Shown here: piece after piece, positions 1 to 5,777 of the stretch | How the letters are laid out: every line of letters begins with the position of its first letter | How positions within the stretch are numbered: position 1 is the first letter of the stretch | Source: an uncultured Bacilli bacterium | GTDB taxonomy: Bacteria; Bacillota_I; Bacilli_A; RF39; UBA660 | Length of the DNA: 10,575 nucleotides | Reading direction: 5' to 3' | Assembly (NCBI GenBank): GCA_944336815.1 | Contig: CALVLG010000026.1 | Span: forward strand, 1-10,575 | Notes under the pieces: generated by a model | Told to the model about the DNA's origin: nothing | Database searches by the model: none | What the model saw: only the letters and a program-made list of their open reading frames with translations | Translations under genes and position numbers: made by a program

Positions 1-1464
1 TTAGGAAATGATTTATATTTCTTCACCCCATCAAGTTCTGGTTATACAGTAGCTTATGATGTAAATGGTGATGTTCGTTGGTATCTTACTAATTATGCAC
101 TTTGGAAAGTTGATCGTTTAGAAAATGGTAATTTATTATTAAGTACCGAAAGACTTGTTAATTCACCATATTACATGACGGGTATGTATGAAATGACTTT
201 ACTTGGTAAGATTGTTAAAGAATATAGTCTTCCAGGTGGATACCATCATGATTACTACGAAATGCCTAATGGTAATTTCCTTGTTGCTAGCGATAATTTT
301 TCTTCTGGAACCGTTGAAGATTATATTGTCGAAATGGATCGTAATACAGGCGAAATAGTAAAAACCTTTGATTTAACTAAAATTTTAAACAAAGAAGATG
401 GAAAAAGTGAAAACTGGACTCAATATGACTGGTTCCATAACAATTCTGTTTGGTATGACGAAAAAACAAATTCAATAACCTTATCTGGTAGACACCAAGA
501 TGCAGTTATTAACTTAGATTATGAAACTGGCAAGTTAAACTGGATAATTGGTGATCCAACCAATTGGAGCGAAGAATATCAAAAGTATTTCTTTACCCCT
601 GTTGGTGATGATTTTGGATGGCAATGGAGTCAACATGCTGCGATGATCACTCCAGAAGGATATGTCTTTATTTTAGATAATGGTAATAATAAAAGCAAAA
701 TAGAAAGTGAATATGTACCAGCTAGTAAAAGTTATACTAGAGGTGTTATGTATAAAATTGATACCGAAAATATGACGATTGAACAAATTTGGGAATATGG
801 TAAAGAAAGAGGAAGTTCTTTTTATAGCCCTTATATTTCTGATGTTGATTACTTAGATCAAAATCATTATATTGTTCATTCTGGTGGAATTGTTTCGGTT
901 GATGGTAAACCTTCAAACCAACCAGCAGGTTTATCAACTGGAAAAGTCAAATTAACTTCCGATACGGTTGAATTATTAAATGATGAAGTGATTTTTGAAA
1001 TTAAATTACCAACTAATAACTATCGAGTTGAAAAAATGTCTTTATATGGTGATGAAAAATTTTCTTTAGGTGGTCAAACAAAGATTGGTAGTCTTGGTAA
1101 AACAGATGTTGATAAAACTTCGCTTGGTTTTGGGATTGGCGCAAAAGATATTGAAGAAATTAAAGAAGAACATGAAATTACTTTAACTAAAGAAAGTGAT
1201 CGCTTAGTTTTCAAAGGCCGCTTTTTAAGAGGAACTAAAGTTGAAGTTTTGCTTTATAAAAATGGCTTAATGAAAAGTTATGAAGTTCCAATCAGCAAAA
1301 AGCCTTATACAGCTCTATGTGTCGACGTTTTCACCGAAGAAGAAACAGAAAACGGCATTGTCGTTACTAAAAATATTAATGCCGAAGGACTAAAAGGCCA
1401 ATATGCCATTTATGTTAAAGTTGATAATACATTATATAATACAGGAAGGTATGTGGAATTTTAA
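1..1464 (+). CDS. Arylsulfotransferase (ASST) family protein, 5'-truncated by the window edge
   Basis: The reading frame is open from base 1 and gives 487 residues before TAA; the true start lies upstream. The family transfers a sulfate group between phenolic compounds through a transient sulfo-histidine, usually outside the cytoplasmic membrane. Residues matching the ASST active site are visible, in window codon numbers: HHD at 82-84, the WFHNNS motif with His146, SGRHQD with Arg164, and WQWSQHAAM with His212, which fits the sulfate-accepting His of E. coli ASST. Repeated 'NGN...' and 'D..TG' blades fit the family's beta-propeller. About 190 residues after the propeller are beta-rich and less typical. 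Only one Cys is visible (codon 440), so the disulfide known near the E. coli active site is absent. The stop abuts the ATG of the next gene, which implies translational coupling. The family call is firm; the substrate is unknown. Confidence 0.85.
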   Translation, partial: LGNDLYFFTPSSSGYTVAYDVNGDVRWYLTNYALWKVDRLENGNLLLSTERLVNSPYYMTGMYEMTLLGKIVKEYSLPGGYHHDYYEMPNGNFLVASDNFSSGTVEDYIVEMDRNTGEIVKTFDLTKILNKEDGKSENWTQYDWFHNNSVWYDEKTNSITLSGRHQDAVINLDYETGKLNWIIGDPTNWSEEYQKYFFTPVGDDFGWQWSQHAAMITPEGYVFILDNGNNKSKIESEYVPASKSYTRGVMYKIDTENMTIEQIWEYGKERGSSFYSPYISDVDYLDQNHYIVHSGGIVSVDGKPSNQPAGLSTGKVKLTSDTVELLNDEVIFEIKLPTNNYRVEKMSLYGDEKFSLGGQTKIGSLGKTDVDKTSLGFGIGAKDIEEIKEEHEITLTKESDRLVFKGRFLRGTKVEVLLYKNGLMKSYEVPISKKPYTALCVDVFTEEETENGIVVTKNINAEGLKGQYAIYVKVDNTLYNTGRYVEF

Positions 1465-1941
1465 ATGGACACGAAAATATTAAAAGCATTCGGTGTATTT
1501 TTAATTTTCTTTGTTTTGTTAATCGGCGGCTTAATCGTCTATGATAACTTAACAAAAGTCGAAGTTTTAAAAAATGATCATTTAGCTGACGTTACCCATG
1601 ATGAAAAGAAAAATAATATCTATATTTTCTGGGGTAATGGATGTGCACACTGCGAAGAATTAAGAGTCTTTTTAGAAGATAACCCATCATTATGGACTAA
1701 AGATTACCAAATATTTTCTTTTGAAACTTGGAAGGATGAAGAAAACGCCACTTTAATGGATGACGTCTTAGCCTTCCTAGATAGAGAAAATGAGGGAACA
1801 CCAACTATTTTAATTGGTGATGAAGTTATTGTTGGTTTTAGTTCTAGTAGTGAAGAAAAATTTAAAACAATTTTAGAACAACAAAAAAATAATGATTATG
1901 ATGCTTTAGAAGAATTTAAAAATAATAAAGAAAAGAATTAG
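1465..1941 (+). CDS. Membrane-anchored thioredoxin-like protein (CAHC motif)
   Basis: This 158-residue protein has an uncleaved-looking N-terminal membrane segment (about residues 8-27), then a thioredoxin-like domain facing outward. The redox motif is Cys60-Ala-His-Cys63 in the context WGNGCAHCEEL. The cis-proline loop is GTPTILIGDE, with Pro113. CxxC with His in the third position is common in disulfide-oxidising or isomerising thioredoxin-fold proteins. The C-terminal 25 residues are charged and Asn/Lys-rich. The ATG directly follows the TAA of the ASST gene, with a purine-rich AGGAAGG about 15 nt upstream, so the two are very likely co-translated. In enterobacteria, ASST genes are linked to dsbL/dsbI, which makes a folding-helper role plausible, but the ASST here has no visible Cys pair to oxidise. 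Other envelope proteins, for example Cys-rich ones, may be the client. Confidence 0.8.
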   Translation: MDTKILKAFGVFLIFFVLLIGGLIVYDNLTKVEVLKNDHLADVTHDEKKNNIYIFWGNGCAHCEELRVFLEDNPSLWTKDYQIFSFETWKDEENATLMDDVLAFLDRENEGTPTILIGDEVIVGFSSSSEEKFKTILEQQKNNDYDALEEFKNNKEKN

Positions 1942-1968
1942 TTTTTAAAACGAACTAATTCTTTTTTT
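1931..1968. terminator. Bidirectional rho-independent terminator between convergent genes
   Basis: AAAAGAATTAGTT (1931-1943) is perfectly complementary to AACTAATTCTTTT (1953-1965), with a 9-nt loop. It is followed by a T run on the plus strand and preceded by A-rich sequence that acts as the U tract on the minus strand. It covers the stop codon of the thioredoxin-like gene and that of the DUF4186 gene, which overlap by 4 bp. Confidence 0.85.
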
Positions 1969-2303
1969 AGCCATTCCATAATAATATTAACAATATATTC
2001 TTGTTCTTCTTTAGTTAATTCCTTATTTTTCTTAATATGATGCCATTTATAAAGACAACCTCGGCAACAAGTGGCAGTTGCATGTTGAGCAATAAAAACC
2101 GGGTGTCCTTTCATAGGCGTTTGCTTACCATCATTTAAAGGCTCTTTTGCCGCTAATCTTTTTTTAACAAATTCATCAGCATGTTTCTTAATTGTTTCTA
2201 AGCCTTTTTCTTTGATATAAGCAATATCTTTTTCTTTTAAGTGAAAGCTATTTCGAAAAGTAGATAAACTTAACTTTTGTAAAATTATTTCCTTTGTCTT
2301 CAT
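1938..2303 (-). CDS. DUF4186-family protein
   Basis: The protein is about 121 residues and matches what I recall of the DUF4186 family over nearly its whole length: 'FHLKEKDIAYI' near the N-terminus, then GKQTPMKGHPVFIAQHATATCCRGC with a KWH..I tail. The dense His/Cys cluster (CCRGC plus flanking His residues) looks like a metal-binding site, but the family's biochemical function is not known to me. The longer reading starts nine bases earlier, at 2312. I prefer the ATG at 2303 because a GGTGA Shine-Dalgarno-like sequence lies just upstream of it and would fall inside the longer frame. It sits 36 nt downstream of the sortase stop on the same strand and is the last gene before the shared terminator, so co-transcription is likely. 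A functional link to the surface genes is not implied. Confidence 0.82.
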   Translation of the reverse strand: MKTKEIILQKLSLSTFRNSFHLKEKDIAYIKEKGLETIKKHADEFVKKRLAAKEPLNDGKQTPMKGHPVFIAQHATATCCRGCLYKWHHIKKNKELTKEEQEYIVNIIMEWLKKELVRFKN

Positions 2304-2314
2304 ATTCACCATCT

Positions 2315-2346
2315 TTTAAATAGTATAATACATTTATTGTCAAGTT
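2315..2346 (-). promoter_or_regulatory. Possible internal promoter for the DUF4186 gene
   Basis: On the minus strand TTGACA overlaps the TGA stop of the sortase gene and is followed by the AT-rich run TATTATACTATTTA. TTGACA is a perfect -35 box, but the best -10 match (TATACT) is only 10 nt away. A correctly spaced box (TATTTA, spacer 15) is weaker and would place the transcript start almost at the ATG. The assignment is therefore uncertain. Confidence 0.3.
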
Positions 2347-2882
2347 GCTACTTTTTGAAAAAGATAAAGATCTTGAATAGTATCGTTTTCTTTATTACAA
2401 GTTGTTAAAACTAAATCATAAGTATTTTTAGGAATCGTAATATAGCCTGTTTTTTCTTGATGAACAATCTTTTTTAACAGATAAGTATATGTTTTGTTTT
2501 GAAACAAAATTGTTGCCTTATCATTTAATTGTAATTTATCTAACTTTTTAAAATAAGCAATTTTACTCGTTCCCGAATGAGAAGCCAAAACAAGCGTACA
2601 TTTATCACTTGGAAGACAAGCATTAATTTTTTGAATTCCATAAGAAACAGTATTTAAAGACGAAGAAAACGAATAATATTCTTGCTTTATTCCTATCTGC
2701 GGTATTGCTAATATTCCTTCTTCTTTTTCTATCTTCTTTTTTGGCTCGACAAAAACAGGTATATTACCAACAATAGAAGTAGGAGTAGTTGTAAATAAAA
2801 CTTTTTCTTGTCCCTTTTGCCAAAAGAAAAAACTACCGCCTATAATTAATAAGACTAGAATTTTTTTTCCTTTTTTCATCAT
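2340..2882 (-). CDS. Small sortase-family transpeptidase (class D/E-like), membrane-anchored
   Basis: This 180-residue protein has an N-terminal Lys-rich stretch and a membrane segment (about residues 8-21), followed by a sortase core. 'GILAIPQIGI' (56-65) is the usual start of the catalytic domain, LASHSG carries His102, and VLTTC carries Cys162. The 60-residue His-Cys spacing is normal. Sortases cleave a sorting motif on secreted proteins and join them to the wall or to another protein. The usual Arg about eight residues after the Cys is absent: the tail TTCNKENDTIQDLYLFQ contains no Arg. The ATG lies 50 nt inside the upstream adhesin gene, with a second ATG directly after it. No Shine-Dalgarno sequence is visible before it, and the frame is closed by TAA seven codons upstream. 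The adjacent adhesin is the obvious substrate candidate. Confidence 0.82.
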   Translation of the reverse strand: MMKKGKKILVLLIIGGSFFFWQKGQEKVLFTTTPTSIVGNIPVFVEPKKKIEKEEGILAIPQIGIKQEYYSFSSSLNTVSYGIQKINACLPSDKCTLVLASHSGTSKIAYFKKLDKLQLNDKATILFQNKTYTYLLKKIVHQEKTGYITIPKNTYDLVLTTCNKENDTIQDLYLFQKVAT

Positions 2883-5262
2883 TAAAAGAATATACTTTAA
2901 TTATTTCTGGATTATCTAAATGAGTTTCTGGCACAAAATATTTTTCATTTACAACCGTTAATTCTAAGAGAGTTTCCTCTTTATTTATTTCAAACAAAAT
3001 AGGTTCATCTAAAGATATAAAGCCATCTAAAGAACTTTTCTCAATCAAATAATATTTTCCTAACGGCAAATTCGTTATATGAATCATACCATCTTGATTA
3101 GTTTTAAAATCATCGATTTTTTCTTTTTGATGATAAACAACTTGGCCGTTTTCTAGTATATCTTCACTAGCATATAAACTAAAAACCACTTCTTTTAATG
3201 GATTTCCATCTTGATCGTTTTTATAAAGAGTAACTTCTCCATGAATCAATTTTTCATTAACTACCTTAACTTTTTTAAATACCGTTTCCATTAAAGAATT
3301 TTCATATAACAAAGCAAAATGTATTGGTTCATCATCACTTACAAATCCTTCCAAAGGATTAGTTTCGATAAAATAATAATTTCCCAAAGGAAGATTACTA
3401 ATTCTTATCTCACCATTTTTATCTGTTGTGTAATTCCCAATTTCTTCATTTTGATAATAAACAATTTTGCCATTTTCAAAAATATCTTCATTAGCATATA
3501 AAGAAAACACAACATTAGCTAAAGGTTTTTGAGAGTCATCTTCTTTTTTTAATAAAACTTCACCTTTAATTTTTTTATTCGTAAAAGATAACTCTATAAT
3601 TGGTTTAGAATTTTTATCAACCGTAAAAACAATCGTTTCTTCATTCCAAAAATAGCCAGGGATATTTGTTTTTACTTCCTCTAAACGATATGTTGAAGGA
3701 AATAACGCTTCTGTTAAAAATTCACCATCTTCATTAGTTTTAAAAAGACATTCTTCATTTTGACAAACATATTTTTCATTATTAACATCATAGATTTTAA
3801 AAGCAATCCCAGCCATTTTAAGCGGTTTTTTGGTTTCTTCATCTAACTTAACAAGATGTACTTTAGAAGTATATGGTTCATTAACCAAAGATATATTAGT
3901 AACTTCATCACTTTTGGCATTTACCTTAACCAAAACATCTTCACTTATATAATAATTTTCTAAACCACTTAATTGTCTTATAATATATTCCCCATAAGGA
4001 AGAGTAATAGCATATTTGCCATCCTGATCAGTTTTAAAAGTCGTAACTTCTTCTAACGTTTCTTTTTTTAAAATAACAAAGGTTGCATTAGCCTCAGGTT
4101 TTAAACCTTCTTCAGTTAAATATTTTTTATCTATTTCTAATCTCGTTTTATATACTTCATCACTAACTTTTATCGTTTGCATCGAACTAATATTTTGTTC
4201 AGTAATTTCAAAAAAGTACTTAGTGTTATCTAATTCGTAACCTTCTGGAGCTTTAGCTTCTTGAAAATAATATTTTCCTAGGCCTAAATTACTAATCGTT
4301 GCCGTGCAATTATATAAAGTAACAGTTTGCACTAGTGTTCCATCTGCCCGATATAAAGAATATTGAGCTCCATTTAAAGAAGCATCACCACTAGCTTGAC
4401 AGGTGTTTGTATCTTTATCTTTCTTTTCAATTTTTACTCTTCCTATAACTGTTCGAAAGTAAAACGAAACAACTTCATCTTCTAAATTACCACTTAATAA
4501 AAGATCTTGCCCAACATCGTGATGATAAACAATAAATTCTCCCTGCCAAGCTAAACTTTTCCTTCTTAAAGCTACTTGGCCACTACTAGAACTAGAGTGG
4601 GGTGTAATAATAAGGTTGTTCTCTTCTTTTTCAACGTGCGCTCCACTCATTGCACTAAGTTGATAATCAACGGTTATTTCATTTGTATCTTTTAAAACAT
4701 AGTCTTCCCCATAAGGAATAACAATATGTTTATTTGTATAACTAGGCACTTTTTTATGTCTTGCAATAAGGCTATCTAATTCATTTGTTAAATCAGTAAT
4801 TATTTGCGGTCTTGGAATAACATAAGCCCAAGGATTATCTTTAGAATTTCTACTTGTCCATTGAAAATTTCTTCCTAAAACTTCCCAAATTTTGGCTTGC
4901 GTAGCTACAATCCATTCTTCGCTCGTATGATTTTGATAACCATATCCATAATAAGCAATTAAACTTATTTCTTTTAATTTTTCTTCTGTTAAACCAACTT
5001 TACTAGCTAGTTCTGCTTGTGATAAGCCATAGTATCCTTCATACATTTCATCACTTCTTGGAATACCTGGTTCAATACAATAAGCCACTCGGCCATCATC
5101 TTTTCTTTGAAAAAATTCAAAGTCGCCAAATTTTCCCTCACTATCAACATAGTGATATTTTCCAATAAATTTGGAAGTAAATTGATCGGTTATGGTCGTC
5201 GCCTTAACATGCGGTATTCCAATTAATAATAGGAATATCACAAATAATATTTTCTTTTTCAT
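2833..5262 (-). CDS. Surface adhesin with N-terminal thioester domain and five Cna-B/SpaA-like repeats
   Basis: The protein has 809 residues. Residues 1-21 form a signal peptide. Residues about 30-170 match a thioester domain: Cys62 in VAYCIEPG and Gln122 in ATQAKIW are the pair expected to form the Cys-Gln thioester that bonds covalently to host targets in Gram-positive adhesins. A beta-rich spacer follows (about 175-270). Five prealbumin-like Cna-B/SpaA domains come next, at about 275-371, 372-463, 466-563, 566-671 and 675-773. They show K..D N-strands, GxYxxxE segments and closing VNEK strands consistent with Lys-Asn isopeptide bonds. VPETHLDN (777-784) resembles a sorting motif, but the last 25 residues are polar, with no membrane helix. 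The start has a good site, AGAAGGAG, 6-7 nt before the ATG. The gene overlaps the sortase gene by 50 nt. Confidence 0.88.
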   Translation of the reverse strand: MKKKILFVIFLLLIGIPHVKATTITDQFTSKFIGKYHYVDSEGKFGDFEFFQRKDDGRVAYCIEPGIPRSDEMYEGYYGLSQAELASKVGLTEEKLKEISLIAYYGYGYQNHTSEEWIVATQAKIWEVLGRNFQWTSRNSKDNPWAYVIPRPQIITDLTNELDSLIARHKKVPSYTNKHIVIPYGEDYVLKDTNEITVDYQLSAMSGAHVEKEENNLIITPHSSSSSGQVALRRKSLAWQGEFIVYHHDVGQDLLLSGNLEDEVVSFYFRTVIGRVKIEKKDKDTNTCQASGDASLNGAQYSLYRADGTLVQTVTLYNCTATISNLGLGKYYFQEAKAPEGYELDNTKYFFEITEQNISSMQTIKVSDEVYKTRLEIDKKYLTEEGLKPEANATFVILKKETLEEVTTFKTDQDGKYAITLPYGEYIIRQLSGLENYYISEDVLVKVNAKSDEVTNISLVNEPYTSKVHLVKLDEETKKPLKMAGIAFKIYDVNNEKYVCQNEECLFKTNEDGEFLTEALFPSTYRLEEVKTNIPGYFWNEETIVFTVDKNSKPIIELSFTNKKIKGEVLLKKEDDSQKPLANVVFSLYANEDIFENGKIVYYQNEEIGNYTTDKNGEIRISNLPLGNYYFIETNPLEGFVSDDEPIHFALLYENSLMETVFKKVKVVNEKLIHGEVTLYKNDQDGNPLKEVVFSLYASEDILENGQVVYHQKEKIDDFKTNQDGMIHITNLPLGKYYLIEKSSLDGFISLDEPILFEINKEETLLELTVVNEKYFVPETHLDNPEIIKVYSFNDEKRKKNSSLINYRR
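2944..3567 (-). repeat. Tandem duplication of a Cna-B domain inside the adhesin gene
   Basis: Domains 4 (residues 566-671) and 5 (675-773) share long collinear blocks. These include VVFSLYA.ED..ENG..VY.Q.E.I, the NLPLG.YY.IE segment and the GF.S.DEPI segment. They are much closer to each other than to domains 1-3, which indicates a fairly recent in-frame duplication of a unit of about 320 nt. Confidence 0.8.
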
Positions 5263-5475
5263 CTTTTTTCTCCTTCTACTATTACTTACAAGTAAAAAAG
5301 AGAATTTCCTTTTTTTTCTTCAAAAAATCGTTCGCCAAATTTCGACATGAAAAGTAATTAATTAAAAATATTTCTTGCTTGACTGTTTTATGAATACATT
5401 TATTACATAATTCTAACAAGAACATTTGATGTGAGTGTCATCATCCAATCTTGAAAAAAAGGGAGGTAGATAGAG
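5263..5475. other. Intergenic region upstream of the divergent adhesin gene and small ORF
   Basis: No ORF with a credible start is seen. The adhesin leader (minus strand) contains the RBS AGAAGGAG and A/T-rich sequence in which I cannot pick a convincing promoter. ACTTACAAGT (5284-5293) is a short dyad. A plus-strand promoter-like pair (5379-5408) precedes the small ORF, and TGATG/CATCA (5428-5443) forms a weak dyad around the octamer GAGTGTCA (5433-5440), which recurs at 5580. Confidence 0.5.
5379..5408 (+). promoter_or_regulatory. Candidate promoter for the 33-codon small ORF
   Basis: TTGACT (5379-5384) matches a -35 box in five of six bases. TTACAT (5403-5408), with 18-nt spacing, is a weak -10 box, and TACATA one base downstream is an alternative. 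It would give a leader of about 60 nt containing the TGATG/CATCA dyad. Confidence 0.4.
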
Positions 5476-5577
5476 ATGAAAACTAAGTCTTTTATAATAA
5501 AAGTTTTAATGCCTTTTGATATCGTTTTCTACCTTACTGGTGTTAGCAATAAAAAAGTAGACACTCTTCAGTATTGA
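5476..5577 (+). CDS. Small ORF of 33 codons with a strong ribosome binding site
   Basis: The ATG is preceded by GGGAGGT at a spacing of about 9 nt, one of the best Shine-Dalgarno sequences in the window, and the frame ends in TGA at 5575-5577. The peptide starts MKTKSFIIKVLMPFD, has a moderately hydrophobic middle (IVFYLTGV) and ends in a polar tail, NKKVDTLQY. It contains no Cys and no clear signal peptide. I do not recognise a family. The last codons sit in an 8-bp hairpin (5560-5586), and a terminator follows at 5601-5643, so this looks like a self-contained small transcription unit. It could be a small membrane-associated peptide, a leader peptide, or the degraded 5' end of a lost gene. 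Confidence 0.45.
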   Translation: MKTKSFIIKVLMPFDIVFYLTGVSNKKVDTLQY

Positions 5578-5586
5578 TAGAGTGTC
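5560..5586 (+). other. Perfect 8-bp hairpin overlapping the small ORF stop
   Basis: GACACTCT (5560-5567) and AGAGTGTC (5579-5586) form a perfect stem with an 11-nt loop that contains the TGA stop of the small ORF. No T run follows, so it is not itself a rho-independent terminator. It could protect a transcript end or be a protein-binding dyad. Part of the right arm repeats an octamer found at 5433-5440. Confidence 0.55.
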
Positions 5587-5777
5587 AAGTCAATTAAATT
5601 AGAGGCAACATTCACTTGCAAAAGCAAATGTTCCTCTTTTTTATTTTATGTATTTATCAATCTGGTATGTAAGAATAGCACATTTGAAAATACTTTTCTT
5701 AAGGTTAATTCCTATATAAAGTATACCATATAGTATATATTTTATGATAAAATATTTATAGGCAGGAGGTTTTTAAA
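5578..5777. other. Leader and promoter region of the 240-aa gene
   Basis: Apart from the hairpin and terminator, this stretch holds an AT-rich segment (5711-5760) with TATAAA, TATACC and TATGAT boxes. The pair TTAAGG (5699-5704) and TATACC (5722-5727), spacer 17, is a possible promoter. TATAC-CATATA-GTATA (5722-5737) is a small dyad that could be an operator. The RBS GGAGGT lies at 5765-5770. No further coding sequence is supported. Confidence 0.4.
5601..5643 (+). terminator. Rho-independent terminator after the small ORF
   Basis: AGAGG, AACAT and TTGC pair in order with GCAA, ATGTT and CCTCT around an AAAA loop. There is one bulged C and a short internal bulge on the left side. A run of six T follows, then ATTTT. 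It lies 24 nt after the small ORF stop and ends that unit before the 5778 gene. Confidence 0.75.

Noticed and set aside
746..937. 63-codon minus-strand ORF inside the ASST gene
   Set aside because: It lies wholly within a strongly supported coding sequence, has no Shine-Dalgarno sequence and reads like a reverse-frame shadow.
2833..2900. Sequencing error that splits one adhesin-sortase gene
   Set aside because: Removing one A would fuse the two frames. However, the sortase has its own ATG-ATG, basic cap and anchor, so two genes is the simpler reading. It is kept only as a hypothesis under findings.
3319..3501. 60-codon plus-strand ORF within the adhesin gene
   Set aside because: It is antisense to Cna-B domain 4, where beta-strand codons give a hydrophobic-looking reverse translation. 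It has no credible start site.
5379..5593. TTGACT and AGTCAA flanking the small-ORF unit as ends of a 215-bp MITE-like element
   Set aside because: The inverted match is only 6 bp, there is no target duplication, and TTGACT is better read as a -35 box.
5648..5719. 23-codon ORF starting at ATG 5648
   Set aside because: It has no Shine-Dalgarno sequence, begins right after a terminator T tract, and its hydrophobic content is as expected from AT-rich sequence.
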